Shown: positions 44,622-53,937, counted from the stretch's first letter. The stretch is 64,000 bases of DNA from Methylobacterium planeticum (GCF_008806345.1 NZ_VZZJ01000008.1:62001-126000), one strand, 5' to 3'. The notes: generated by a model from the letters alone, not told the origin. Made by a program: numbers and translations.

Positions 44622-44909
44622 GTGACAAGGGAAGCGGAGTACAGGCTTGGCGTTCTGGACTGGCGCATCGCGGAGTTGAAGGCGCGTCGGGCCGATCAAT
44701 ACCTGCTCATTGAGGTCCAGGCCCAGCGCCATCAGGACACCTGCGAGGCCAAGGCAGAATTGCGGGCGGTCGAGAGCCAGCTCGCGGCTCTATGTGCCCG
44801 CACGAACAGCCTTGAGGCTGACGCCGCCCTCAGCCCGCCACGCTTTTGTCAGGCCCGGGCTCCAGCATTTGCAAGGTCCGGACGATCTCCTGGGCCACCT
44901 CTCGGCTGA
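44622..44909 (+). CDS. Small coiled-coil protein, hypothetical
   Basis: A 95-residue protein. GTG 44622 is preceded by AAGGAGGGG at good spacing. The first 75 residues are a charged helix (YRLGVLDWRIAELKARRADQ, CEAKAELRAVESQLAALCAR) typical of a coiled coil. The last 25 residues overlap a convergent small gene by 80 bp and look arbitrary. Function unknown. Confidence 0.5.
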   Translation: MTREAEYRLGVLDWRIAELKARRADQYLLIEVQAQRHQDTCEAKAELRAVESQLAALCARTNSLEADAALSPPRFCQARAPAFARSGRSPGPPLG

Positions 44910-45012
44910 GGCCGACCTGAGCAGCACCGTTCAGGCGCACCGGCTCGCCCGTCCTCGTGTTGTAGGCCGTCCAGCCCTTGCCTTCCTGGCGTATGGCGTA
45001 CTTCCCGCTCAT
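44830..45012 (-). CDS. Small hypothetical protein
   Basis: A 60-residue protein starting MSGKYAIRQEGKGWTAYNTR, then TGEPVRLNGAAQVGLSREVA. The GWTAYNTRTGEPV pattern recalls short orphan proteins of methylobacteria that resemble KTSC or DUF2188-type domains. It overlaps the convergent coiled-coil gene by 80 bp. Role unknown. Confidence 0.5.
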   Translation of the reverse strand: MSGKYAIRQEGKGWTAYNTRTGEPVRLNGAAQVGLSREVAQEIVRTLQMLEPGPDKSVAG

Positions 45013-45604
45013 GATCTGCCATCGGTATCCGTGGCCGTCGTCCCATCTCCCGGCCAACCGGCTCGCAAGAGTTCATCGCCGGCCGGCGCTGCAAGTTCCT
45101 TCCGCTCTCGGCTGAGTAGCCCGGCGGGATCACCGACCGCGGCATCGTTCGGGGAAGGTGACGTGCCGGGCCGGTGACTGCCACCCCAGAGTTCGCGCGC
45201 GGGGCGCACGGTCATGCTGCTCCCCGCGATCGGCACCGATACGCGTTTCGACCGGATCCGGGAGTGCCCGGTTGGTCGGGTGCGGGATCGCGCGTCGACA
45301 GTTAGGCCTGAAAGCGCGTCTCTCCGAGGTGTACCCAGACAAGACTGAGCCGTGAGACACGTTCGGCGTCTCCTATGGGTTGTTTCCGGGCTTCCGAGAT
45401 CCTGACTTGCGATAGTCCAGAGCCAAATGAGACACCTCAGCGGTCCGAAACGCTGAGGGTCTGAGACCGGCATAGAGGTGCCGGCCGCGCCCAGACTGCA
45501 AACCAGGCCGCCAGCTCTCGGCTGTTTCCGCCACCTGCCGAGTGGGCGAGGCCGCCAGTCCTTCGGGACGGCCTGCCGAACAGGAGCATCGGTCAGGACG
45601 TACG
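45013..45604. other. Region without a supported gene
   Basis: About 590 bp. Several open frames exist but none has a convincing start, composition or family. No repeat or RNA seen. Confidence 0.4.
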
Positions 45605-45760
45605 TCAGACGCGTCCCATGACGAGCAGGACGATGAGCACGACGACGAGAATGCCGCCGAGGCTCCAGCCGCCGGTGCGGTAGGGATAGGCGCCCCCGGT
45701 TCCGTAAAAGCCACCGCCGAACGCGGCGAGGATTAGGAGGATCAGAAGGATCGTGATCAT
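45605..45760 (-). CDS. DUF3309-like small membrane protein
   Basis: A 51-residue protein: a hydrophobic helix (MITILLILLILAAFGGGFYG), a glycine/tyrosine-rich turn (GGAYPYRTGGWSLGG) and a second helix (ILVVVLIVLLVMGRV). This two-helix layout with a central GG-W/Y loop matches DUF3309, widespread in alphaproteobacteria and of unknown function. GGAGGG lies 9 bases before the ATG. Confidence 0.75.
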   Translation of the reverse strand: MITILLILLILAAFGGGFYGTGGAYPYRTGGWSLGGILVVVLIVLLVMGRV

Positions 45761-46145
45761 GCGTCGGCCCTCCGGGCAGCATCTCGCTGCAACCTTGGCA
45801 GAACCCCTGCCATCCACCAGGCGTTCCGATTGCTGAGGCCCCCTCCACACAAGAAAAAGCCCGAGCCGAGGCCAGGGCCGAGAACCCGAACGGTCGTCCG
45901 CAGGACCCGAAGTCCGTCCGCTGGACGCCTGTCCGCAGAAATTCCTGTCCGTTGAACGGTTTCGATCCTAGCAAATGCTCTTCTCAGATCCGTCCGGAGA
46001 ATCTGCAGGGGTATGCTTTTGCGTACATTCGCTTTGTCATGCAATAAAACTTGTCTAAGCTTGGAAAAGGGTACCAGAAAATCGACCGTTGTCACTGAGC
46101 GCGTTGCGGGCTGACGGCGCGCCTGCTTCTCTAGGAGGGAGACCC
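45761..46145. other. Divergent intergenic region
   Basis: 385 bp between the DUF3309-like gene and the CBS gene. GTCCG-type short motifs recur between 45890 and 45960. No gene supported; the CBS promoter should lie near 46020-46110, which is AT-rich. Confidence 0.4.
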
Positions 46146-46577
46146 ATGACCGTCGCCCACATCCTCGCCGAGAAAGGCTCCGCCGTCGCTATGGTGCAGC
46201 CCAACCGCACCCTTGATGATGCCATCCACCTGCTGGCCGAGAAGAGCATCGGCGCCCTGGTCGTTACGGACGAGGCCCGGACCCTCGTTGGAATTATCTC
46301 GGAGCGCGACATCCTGCGGGCATTGGCGCGGCAGGGTGCCGCCGCACTCGACGCTCCCGTCTCGAACCACATGATCCGTGAGGTGGTCATCTGCCGGCGC
46401 GAGACCACCAACGATGAGGTCATGCGGCTGATGACGGACCAACGCTTCCGCCACATGCCTGTCTGCGAGCACGGCAAGCTTGTCGGCATTGTCTCGATCG
46501 GAGACGTGGTGAAGCATCGCCTCCTCACCATGGAGGCCGAGGAGCAGGTCATGCTTGAGTATATCACGAAGGGCTGA
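46146..46577 (+). CDS. CBS-domain pair protein
   Basis: A 143-residue protein made of two CBS domains (Bateman module). CBS 1: VQPNRTLDDAIHLLAEKSIG, ALVVTDEARTLVGIISERDI. CBS 2: VICRRETTNDEVMRLMTDQR, HMPVCEHGKLVGIVSIGDVV. Such stand-alone modules bind adenosyl ligands (AMP, ATP, SAM) and regulate other proteins. ATG 46146 follows TAGGAGGGAG. No partner is obvious nearby. Confidence 0.9.
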   Translation: MTVAHILAEKGSAVAMVQPNRTLDDAIHLLAEKSIGALVVTDEARTLVGIISERDILRALARQGAAALDAPVSNHMIREVVICRRETTNDEVMRLMTDQRFRHMPVCEHGKLVGIVSIGDVVKHRLLTMEAEEQVMLEYITKG

Positions 46578-46819
46578 GGCAGCGGTGCCGGCCGCTTGCG
46601 TGTAATCGCGGACGCAGCGCTCATCAGCGGTTCGGTTGAGGTGCGCGAGCGCAACGAGCCTGCCGTCGCGCAGTGACCCATCGACCTTTGCGCGGAACAG
46701 GTCCCTTCGTCCGTGAACGTTCGTGGACAAACTGATCGCAGTAGCAACGCCATTGTGAGCCGCGTTTTAGATATCGTTAACCATACTTCGCGAATGTGCC
46801 TCGGATCGGAGATCTTTCC

Positions 46820-47104
46820 ATGGGCGATGATCAGGCAAGGCACCGGGCCAAGGCCCTGAACGAGGCGAGATCGCTGGCTCGTTCAGGGCTGCACGCTGAT
46901 CACCGCAGCATCGTCGAGACGCTTCGCGGCAACGACATCCTGCACGACGCATGTCGCTGGTTCGAGGACGCCCGCTTCAAAGCACAACTCAATCAGATCT
47001 GCGCGCACGCCAAGGAGATGCATGCTCTCCGGGCGCAGGCAGAGAGAACGCGTCGACGGAACTGGCGCGCGCCCACGCCCGGTGCGGAACAGCCGAGCAC
47101 TTGA
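46820..47104 (+). CDS. Hypothetical protein
   Basis: A 94-residue, mostly helical, charged protein (ARHRAKALNEARSLARSGLH, IVETLRGNDILHDACRWFED). CGGAG lies 9 bases before ATG 46820; a GTG 24 bases upstream is possible. No family recognised. Its basic C-terminus (RTRRRNWRAP) might bind nucleic acid. Confidence 0.5.
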   Translation: MGDDQARHRAKALNEARSLARSGLHADHRSIVETLRGNDILHDACRWFEDARFKAQLNQICAHAKEMHALRAQAERTRRRNWRAPTPGAEQPST

Positions 47105-47277
47105 CCTGCACGCTCTGCAGTCCCTCGGCGGCCCCGGTGCCCATTAGCTGTGGCGCTCTTCGGCGAATACGGCCTCGACGGCCGCAACGCCGCCGCGTTC
47201 AGGAAGCTTTGAAATTTGGCTGCCAGCATGAGCCCTCGACATCGGTGGGCCACGCAGTGGCAGGAACGGAGGCTGCA

Positions 47278-47538
47278 ATGGCCAGCAAAGCCAAGGGCTT
47301 CGATGTTCGAGAGGCGACCGATGTAGAGTTCGATCGCGACGACTCCTTCCTTCTGCCCATGTGTATGGCCAAGGCAGAGATGATGCTCGGCGAGGAGACC
47401 GCCATCATTCTGCTTGAAACCGCCGATGGTGCTCAGCTGGGGATCCCGCTCGGTCACAGGTCGCTTGAGCAGCTACATGTCATGCTCACAGAAGCCCTTC
47501 GCAGGTTGAAAACTGAGAAGGACGTTCGGGTCCAATAA
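47278..47538 (+). CDS. Hypothetical protein
   Basis: An 86-residue acidic protein: VREATDVEFDRDDSFLLPMC, EETAIILLETADGAQLGIPL, LEQLHVMLTEALRRLKTEKD. Good RBS ACGGAGG 7 bases before the ATG, and a terminator-like hairpin follows, so it is probably real. No family recognised. Confidence 0.6.
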   Translation: MASKAKGFDVREATDVEFDRDDSFLLPMCMAKAEMMLGEETAIILLETADGAQLGIPLGHRSLEQLHVMLTEALRRLKTEKDVRVQ

Positions 47539-47570
47539 GGAAGCATCCGAATGCCATCGGCTCCTAAATG

Positions 47571-47601
47571 AACAATTTTCGGTTCGCTGAGGAAAATTGT
47601 T
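47571..47601 (+). terminator. AT-rich hairpin terminator
   Basis: AACAATTTTC (47571-47580) pairs with GAAAATTGTT (47592-47601), followed by GTTTT. Lies 32 bp after the previous stop. Confidence 0.7.
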
Positions 47602-47663
47602 GTTTTGGCCAGGCCCTCACTCCGGATGCCCTCACTCTCCTGTGCCGAAACGCGGGAGAGCCT

Positions 47664-47891
47664 ATGCCAAATCCCCCCAGCCACGTTCTCGACCGCGCTG
47701 AGACAAGGGCCGCCAGGGCAGCGGACCGCGATCACGTCGCGCAAGCTGCTTGGATGGAACCCGAAAACCAGCAGCGCACCCGCGATGAACGACCCGAGCC
47801 GTTGAGGGCGCTGCGGCTGGAGCGGGAGAGGCAGCAACAGGGTGAGAGCAGCATCACTTCGCACCGCAGGTCCACGGCGTGCGGGGCGTGA
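47664..47891 (+). CDS. Possible small hypothetical protein
   Basis: A 75-residue charged frame (MPNPPSHVLDRAETRAARAA, then QRTRDERPEPLRALRLERER). GGGAGAG precedes the ATG closely. Composition is helical and polar. No family; could be a chance frame. Confidence 0.3.
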   Translation: MPNPPSHVLDRAETRAARAADRDHVAQAAWMEPENQQRTRDERPEPLRALRLERERQQQGESSITSHRRSTACGA

Positions 47892-48166
47892 CGTCCGGGA
47901 GCGTAACGATCTTGGCCCGTGCGCCGCCTCCACGTGGAGTTGGGCTCTGCAAGCTCGACCGTACTGCTTCAGCATCGGCGGAAGCATCCGACCATCCGCA
48001 TTTGCGCGATTAGCTGCGGTGGCGTGATCAGGCGTGATAGGCTCACATAAAGCGCCGTGCCAAATCGAACTTCTTCCTAAAAAGTCTTTGCGTTATAGCG
48101 ATTGCGAATTGCCAGCGCACGGAAACCGCGTAGTAATCGAGACCTCCGAAACAGTCAGGTCTCGAA

Positions 48167-48760
48167 ATGTCCGAAGCCGAAGTAGGTCCTCACACCGAAA
48201 CAACCCCTCAGACCAACCACATCGAGCTCGCAGCTGACATCGTGTCGGCTTACCTCTCGAACAATCACGTTGCCGCTGGCGACTTGCCGGCTCTCATTGC
48301 GAGCGTCCACGCCGCCGTGACTGGCCTCGGCCAGGCGCCCGCGACGAGCGAGCCGGAGATCAAGGCCACACCGGCGCAGATCCGCAAGTCGATCAGCCAT
48401 GATGCGCTGATCAGCTTCGAAGACGGCAAGCCCTACAAGACCCTGCGCAGGCATCTGACGATCCGCGGATTGTCGCCGGAGGCTTACCGCGCCAAGCATG
48501 GTCTGCCATCCGACTACCCGATGGTCGCGGCCTCCTATTCTGAGCAGCGCTCCTCGCTCGCCAGGAGCCTTGGACTCGGTCAGCAGCGCCGCAAGCCGGC
48601 GACAAAGGCCGGCGCCGCACCTGAGAAGGTCTCGGAGGCTGTCGCAGCGCCGAAGGGCCGCGGCGGCCGGAAGAAGGCTGCGGACGCGCCTGTGGCTGCG
48701 GAGACACCCAGGAAGCGGGCCGCCAGGCGCAAGGCGGCAGAACCGGCCCTGGCCGAGTGA
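48167..48760 (+). CDS. MucR/Ros-family regulator lacking finger cysteines
   Basis: A 197-residue protein. N-terminal oligomerisation region (ELAADIVSAYLSNNHVAAGD, LPALIASVHAAV) and MucR DNA-binding domain (ISFEDGKPYKTLRRHLTIRG, LSPEAYRAKHGLPSDYPMVA, SYSEQRSSLARSLGLG) are clear. Where zinc-binding MucR proteins have a Cys (pattern I-x-C-L-E-D-G), this has Ser-Phe, so the classical finger metal site is missing, as in some Mesorhizobium Ros homologues. The C-terminal 60 residues are Lys/Ala-rich with KGRGGRKKAA, like an AT-hook. Probably a nucleoid-type repressor; targets unknown. Confidence 0.85.
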   Translation: MSEAEVGPHTETTPQTNHIELAADIVSAYLSNNHVAAGDLPALIASVHAAVTGLGQAPATSEPEIKATPAQIRKSISHDALISFEDGKPYKTLRRHLTIRGLSPEAYRAKHGLPSDYPMVAASYSEQRSSLARSLGLGQQRRKPATKAGAAPEKVSEAVAAPKGRGGRKKAADAPVAAETPRKRAARRKAAEPALAE

Positions 48761-48865
48761 GGCTAAGTCCGGCGCGCCGTGCCTCTCACGTCGCGCCGGT
48801 ATCATCCGGACCACGCCCGACGGATCTCCAGGGTGCGCAGGATGGCGAGACCGATCGCGTCGGCA

Positions 48866-49033
48866 TCATCCCCACCCTCTGGCGTAAAGGGTCAGGACAG
48901 CCGCAGCCTCGACATCATCGCTGTCGAGTCTTCCGACGAACACCCGGAACACCGAGCCCTCCGGGCCACTGTCGTCCTGTACCAACCCGACCCGGTAGCC
49001 GGCCTCCACGCCGTTGATACCGAGCGCCTCCAC
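48866..49033 (-). CDS. Candidate small protein (55 aa), missed by long-frame searches
   Basis: GTG start with GAGAAGG just upstream. The sequence GVEAGYRVGLVQDDSGPEGS, then VFRVFVGRLDSDDVEAAAVL looks like a beta-strand/helix domain rather than a chance frame. No family recognised. It could also be the tail of a broken gene, since no ATG is available. Confidence 0.4.
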   Translation of the reverse strand: MEALGINGVEAGYRVGLVQDDSGPEGSVFRVFVGRLDSDDVEAAAVLTLYARGWG

Positions 49034-49135
49034 ACCCTTCTCATCGTCGCCGGAAGGCTCGTCGTTGCCTTTGGCCGAATTGCGGGCGGATGACGTTGCT
49101 CATGCGGCCATCACAGCAGCACTGGCGTCAGGTTC

Positions 49136-49489
49136 GTGGGGATGGCAACGGCCGGCAGGGCGATCCCTCGCCGCATGTGTCGGCGCCGCTGCATCCGGGA
49201 CGCACAAGGCCAGGTACGCTTGCGCGTCATCAGGATCGCGCCCGTGCTCACCCCTTCGACCATCCTCACAAGCGGGTTCGTCTCGGCCGTCTTCATCGCC
49301 GGACTGACCTTTCTCGCTGACGTCTCGACGCGGGCTCAGCTCGATCACGCTTTGCAGACGGTGAGGATGGCTCAAACGCCTCCTGCACTCACGAGCGGAA
49401 CCACAGCACGCAGGAGCCCGACCGGCGCGCTCGATCGTGGGCGTCTGGAAGCCACGGTGCTCATGGTAAGCCAGCCCGGCGACGAGTAG
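49136..49489 (+). CDS. Possible single-pass membrane protein
   Basis: A frame of up to 117 residues. The only protein-like part is a membrane segment (TPSTILTSGFVSAVFIAGLT) and the following helix (RAQLDHALQTVRMAQTPPAL). The start is unclear (GTG 49136 or a later TTG). Low confidence. Confidence 0.3.
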   Translation: MGMATAGRAIPRRMCRRRCIRDAQGQVRLRVIRIAPVLTPSTILTSGFVSAVFIAGLTFLADVSTRAQLDHALQTVRMAQTPPALTSGTTARRSPTGALDRGRLEATVLMVSQPGDE

Positions 49490-49617
49490 GTCCCGCGCCG
49501 GACGGGGCCGAGCGCCGAGAGCCTCCGCTCATGCCATGCCATCACTTTCAGATTTCCGTCGGTCGAAGGTCGCTGCATCTTCAGCGCCTCCTTGGCCGGC
49601 TCGAATTCTCACGATGG

Positions 49618-49848
49618 TCAGAACAAGCGATTGGTCGGCGGCCCTTCGCAGGCCCTGTGCGCGTGGGTGCTGCGCTCCAACTCCGCGACGCGGCCCAATG
49701 CGATGTAGGCCCGAAGTCGGGCGATATGCAGCAACGCATTATGTCGGACCGCGTCTTCCGGCCCGTCAGGGCTGACGCGCTCGAGTTCGGCGAGGATTTC
49801 GCTGGTTCGATTGAAGCCCTGTCTGGCTCGGTCAAGATCCGAGTACAT
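49618..49848 (-). CDS. Small hypothetical helical protein
   Basis: A 76-residue protein starting MYSDLDRARQGFNRTSEILA, then AVRHNALLHIARLRAYIALG. GGGAG lies 7 bases before the ATG. Predicted mostly alpha-helical, like many short accessory proteins of methylobacteria. No family recognised. Confidence 0.5.
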   Translation of the reverse strand: MYSDLDRARQGFNRTSEILAELERVSPDGPEDAVRHNALLHIARLRAYIALGRVAELERSTHAHRACEGPPTNRLF

Positions 49849-50106
49849 GCATGAACTCCCACGCTGATGCTGATGGCGTATGGACCGGCTCTCGAAGGCG
49901 TGCGCCTGATCAGCACTTGGGACGATGGCCGCCATTTTGCCGACACAGTCGCAGACGTTAACTATCGGTTAACCTACCGGGCAGACGATTTCGGTTTCGG
50001 AGGCGGCGGCGATGACTCGGTCTCGTAAACTTCGACTGAAGCGCTGGATCATGCGAGAGATTGATCGCTGCTTGCCGAAGGCCCCTCCTGAGCTCTTGCC
50101 GCCCCA

Positions 50107-50604
50107 TCACGGCCCTGCCGCTGACAACGATCGGATCGCCAGCGACGGACCTGCGCGGTAATCCATCCGGAGATTTCGACCTAAAGGTCGGGCGCACCTC
50201 TGTAGGACGTCGAAGGCCCCCGTCACGGTACCCGCTGCGTCGCGGAGGAGGGTCGGACGGGTCATGACCCGCACATCGTCTCCGTCCGGTGTCTCTAGAA
50301 GCACCTCAGTGGCGCGGACAATGCGATGGGTCTTCAACGCCGTCGCCAGTGGGCAGTCGGGATGCGACAGGAGTGAGCCGTCCGGACGGTACATGCGCCA
50401 CGCACCGCTCCAGCGCGCCTTACTGAGAACGGGTCGGAAACCCCACAATGCGGCGGCTGCGTCGTTGTAGTAGGTCAGCCAGCCATCCGCGTCAGTCGTG
50501 TAAATCGCCACGTCGATTGACTGAAATAACTCGGCGGGAGTTGGCTCAGCATTCCAGTTCGCGTCAAACGCGTCGAAATTGATCTTCGATGAGAGCCTTG
50601 ACAT
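50107..50604 (-). CDS. Single PAS-domain protein, possibly truncated
   Basis: A 165-residue protein with one PAS fold at about residues 24-138: ELFQSIDVAIYTTDADGWLT, YYNDAAAALWGFRPV, WRMYRPDGSLLSHPDCPLAT, RPTLLRDAAGTVTGAFDVLQ. After FDVLQ, where kinases usually continue with DIT-ER-KxAE, the sequence changes to an unrelated short tail, so a frameshift or truncation of a larger sensor is possible. GGGAGG precedes the ATG. Confidence 0.65.
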   Translation of the reverse strand: MSRLSSKINFDAFDANWNAEPTPAELFQSIDVAIYTTDADGWLTYYNDAAAALWGFRPVLSKARWSGAWRMYRPDGSLLSHPDCPLATALKTHRIVRATEVLLETPDGDDVRVMTRPTLLRDAAGTVTGAFDVLQRCARPLGRNLRMDYRAGPSLAIRSLSAAGP

Positions 50605-51182
50605 TGAACCTCCCGCGACGGGCGGGCAAAAATGCCCGCGGCAAGCACCTCGGCTGCCCCCATCTGTCGCGAGTACCGAGGAACTGCATCCGTCCGATGA
50701 CTCGGTCGTGTTCAGCTCGTCGGTGGACGCAAAGCTGCGCCGCAATCCAGACCGTCCAACCGGTTGAGATTGTGCCTCAGAGCTTCCAGGGGCGGTTGCT
50801 CTACAGACGCCATAGCCGACTTGCGCCAGCCTGGGCTCTCCCAACAGGCCTTCGATAGACGAGCGTGCTGTCTCACGTAAGCCATCAGAGATCAACATGA
50901 AAGTGAATTGCATACAATATTAGCTGTGGTTTTGCGTTTGCGAGCCAATGCTGCGCCGCAAAAGGAAACGGGTGGTGTTGTGTCTTCTTAAATCCTGGAC
51001 CGTAAGAAACTGCCGCTCCGTGAATTGTACTAAATCTTAAGTAGCTTGGGCTACCTTAAGGTCGTGGAAGGAGCCGACACGATCGTCGGGCCGCAACTCC
51101 GCCACGGCCGAGGCCGATCGCGCGCGTGAGTTCGGAGCGCGGGGCGGCTGATGGGCCCTCGCCAAGCCGAAAAGCAGAAGGA
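50605..51182. other. Region without a supported gene
   Basis: About 580 bp. Short open frames only; AT-richer between 50900 and 51060. Nothing recognised. Confidence 0.4.
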
Positions 51183-51201
51183 CCCGGCTGTTAAAGCCGG
51201 G
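51183..51201 (-). terminator. Hairpin after the autotransporter remnant
   Basis: CCCGGCT (51183-51189) pairs with AGCCGGG (51195-51201) around GTTAA. On the minus strand it is followed by a pyrimidine-rich run with TTTT, consistent with an intrinsic terminator. Confidence 0.65.
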
Positions 51202-51234
51202 CCCAGGTGCTTCTCACGGGGCGAAGGCGAAGGC

Positions 51235-51513
51235 TCAGAACCGATAGCGCAGGCCGGCGCTCACGGTAGGGTCATCGCCGCCTGACCGCGCGAAGCTGGT
51301 CGAGCCGGTGATCACTCCGCTCAAGCCGTTGCCGAGATCCAGGTTGAGGCCACCCGCCACGCGGCCGTACACGTCATCGCTGAACCGGCCAGTCGGGGTG
51401 CGGATCAGCAGCGCCGGCGCATAGGTCTGGAACGAGGTGACCGTGCGCACGTCATCCAAGAATTCGTGCTGCGCGGTCAGGTTGATCTCAACGCGCGACA
51501 GAAGTATGAACAC
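51235..51513 (-). pseudogene. C-terminal remnant of an autotransporter beta-barrel
   Basis: The last 92 codons of an outer-membrane autotransporter domain: AQHEFLDDVRTVTSFQTYAP, then GGLNLDLGNGLSGVITGSTS, ending VSAGLRYRF with the terminal Phe needed for outer-membrane assembly. The passenger and most of the barrel are missing; upstream sequence is AT-rich and unrelated. It cannot form a full barrel and is a remnant. Confidence 0.7.
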
Positions 51514-52335
51514 TTATTCTCAATGACAACGCAAAATCTCTAAGAGTTAGACGTCCACGCCTCTGATCATTCACTAAATCGAATGCTCATTCAAGATGTT
51601 GAGGGCAGGCCGGAATTTGAGGCATTTCTTGGAATAGAAGGCGATATGTGAAGCGCTTGATCAATCAACGCTATTACCAGTATTTGCAGAAGTGATGAAC
51701 CGTTTGCATTTCCGGTTTTGACCTCAATGCCCAAAGGCTCTCGGAGCTTCCGAGTGACCTCGTCTCGCCGATCTGGCTCTCTGGTGCGAGCAGAACGACG
51801 ACGGCTCACAGCTTTCGCACTGACGTCATTCCCTGCTGCGGTCGCGATAAATCCCGAAGAGATCAGAATGTGTTGACTTCTCCCCTTGCCCTCCCACGAA
51901 CCTGCAAGGCCCTCGACCGGTGCGCCTTCCGACACGTCCGACGCTTTCGCCAGACGTGCCATCATCGACGCTGTTGCGTCTCTGGACACATTGTTTTCTT
52001 TCATACAACTTGCGGACACACCGGGGCTTCTTTCGATCATTGAGAAGAAATTCTTTAAGTCATTTACAATCAATCGGGATTTGTGGGCAAATTTGAACTC
52101 ATAAGCTCTGAGTTTAATTTTCGAAAAAACGCCAAAAAACAGGCAGAACGGCAGTGCTTATTTATGCAGGCCTACCCTGGCAATGTTGTTAATTTATAAT
52201 TAGGAGATTTATTGAAATATAACGTGAACGAGATGCAAGTCTGTGGCGCTAACATTCTGGATGGCTGCGCCATCCGGTCATGGACGAAGCGCGTGATCTT
52301 ACCGCTCGTGTTGTCGGTATGCAGGGTGGATGATC
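51514..52335. other. AT-rich region with a doubtful open frame
   Basis: 820 bp of lower GC. A minus-strand frame (51591-52073, up to 160 codons, TTG start) is open but has no recognisable family or ribosome site. The segment 52080-52230 is strongly AT-rich and probably promoter DNA for the chemoreceptor. Confidence 0.4.
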
Positions 52336-53682
52336 ATGAGTGAGACGGATCAGCAGAAGCGGTTTGCCGCGTTCCACATCTCCAGTGGCGATCTTATCCT
52401 TCTCCAGCAGCATGCTGCCTTTGCGCGAACACGCCTGCCGCACTTGCTGACCGAGTTGCATGCTGAGTTCGCCAGCTGGCCTGAGATCCAGCGTGCCCTG
52501 ATGCTGCCTGACGTGCACGAGGCGCGCGTGGCGCACTGGGTGCGCGCTGCCGCTGGTGATCTCAAAGAGGGGTTTCAAGCCTCTGCTGAGCGGTTGGCGA
52601 CCGCCTTCAGCAGGCACGGCGTCCCGGCTTATGCGGTTGCAGTCTGCCACTTCACAGTCTGTCGTGCGATCTTGAAGGAGCTTGGGCTTAACCGACCCTT
52701 GTCCTCTGGCGTCAACACGCATCTCAAGCTCGCGCAGATCGCCAGCGGGCAGGCCCTCGCGTCTGTCATCGAGAAGGTGGCATGGTTCGATCTCGAACTG
52801 CTGCTGGAAACCTATGCTCGGGTTCAGGAAACGAGCCGGCAACGGACGCTGTCGCAGCTGGAGGGCTTCCAAGGCACGGTGCAGGCCATCGTCGAGGCGG
52901 TCACGAGCGGCGCCGGCACGGTCAGCAGCCGAGCCGAGATGATGGTGACGGTCACAGCCGAGACCTCGAAGCTGGCGCTCACCGCAGCCGATGCCTCGCA
53001 GGAAGCGTCGCACAACGTCGATGGGGTGGCGGCAGCCGCGGAGGAACTGTCTGCCTCGCTCAGCGACGTCTCCCAGCAGGTCTCCCGTGCTGCTGAGATC
53101 GCCCAGACTGCGAATCGAGCCGCGCAGCAGACCGATGTCACGGTCCAAGGCCTCTCGGGTTCAGCGAGCCGGATCGGTGACGTGGTCGCACTCATCAGTA
53201 GCATTGCGAGCCAGACCAATCTCCTGGCGCTCAATGCCACCATCGAGGCCGCGCGCGCAGGTGAGGCGGGACGGGGCTTCGCAGTTGTGGCTGCCGAGGT
53301 GAAGAGCCTCGCGGGTCAGACGGCGAAAGCCACAGACGAAATTACCGCACAGGTGGGCGCGATGCAGAGCGCCACCCATGACGCCGTGAGCGCCATCGGG
53401 CGGATTGCCGTGATGATCGAGGAGATGGACCGCGTGGCCGGCACCATGGCGGCGGCCGTTGATCAGCAGCGTGCCGCCACGCAGGAAATTGCGGGCAACG
53501 TGGCGCGTGCAGCCACCGGCACACAGCAAGTCGCAGGTAATATCGACGGGGTCAGCAGCGCGGCTCAGACAGCCGGAGGTGGGGCCGGTGAGATGCTAGG
53601 AGTGGCGCGCTCACTCGTGGATCAGGCCACAATGTTGAGGCAGGCGATGAGTGATCTCCTCGCGCAAAGCCGGGCGGCCTGA
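52336..53682 (+). CDS. Globin-coupled soluble methyl-accepting chemotaxis protein, atypical globin
   Basis: A 448-residue HemAT-like receptor without membrane helices. The N-terminal protoglobin-like domain (about residues 10-160) aligns with HemAT around [15 protein letters not shown] and [16 protein letters not shown]. The C-terminal signalling domain has the MCP hairpin tip [40 protein letters not shown]. By eye, the position of the heme proximal His holds Phe91; a His follows three residues later. The sensor may bind heme differently or have lost it. ATG 52336 suits AGGGTGG better than ATG 52330. It would act with CheA/CheW encoded elsewhere. Confidence 0.85.
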   Translation: MSETDQQKRFAAFHISSGDLILLQQHAAFARTRLPHLLTELHAEFASWPEIQRALMLPDVHEARVAHWVRAAAGDLKEGFQASAERLATAFSRHGVPAYAVAVCHFTVCRAILKELGLNRPLSSGVNTHLKLAQIASGQALASVIEKVAWFDLELLLETYARVQETSRQRTLSQLEGFQGTVQAIVEAVTSGAGTVSSRAEMMVTVTAETSKLALTAADASQEASHNVDGVAAAAEELSASLSDVSQQVSRAAEIAQTANRAAQQTDVTVQGLSGSASRIGDVVALISSIASQTNLLALNATIEAARAGEAGRGFAVVAAEVKSLAGQTAKATDEITAQVGAMQSATHDAVSAIGRIAVMIEEMDRVAGTMAAAVDQQRAATQEIAGNVARAATGTQQVAGNIDGVSSAAQTAGGGAGEMLGVARSLVDQATMLRQAMSDLLAQSRAA

Positions 53683-53937
53683 TCTGGTTCAGCATCTGAT
53701 CGGGCTCAAACAAGCCCTCGCCTTCGGCCAGCGATACGTGCCTGGAGGCATCGCGAGGACAGCCCTCGCTTCTGCGTTCAGCGATTGAAGGAGGGCGTGC
53801 TCAAGCCAACTCATCGTGCCTCACTCGGATCGAGATGAACCGCACACATGAATGAAACAGTCCATCGTCCCTACGAACTCCATCAAATCTCAATCTTCCG
53901 TTCCGATCTTTCCCTATCTCACGAACCTGTATAGATC

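Noticed and set aside
51591..52073. 160-codon minus-strand frame
   Set aside because: TTG start, no ribosome site and no recognisable domain; kept only as a note in the region entry.
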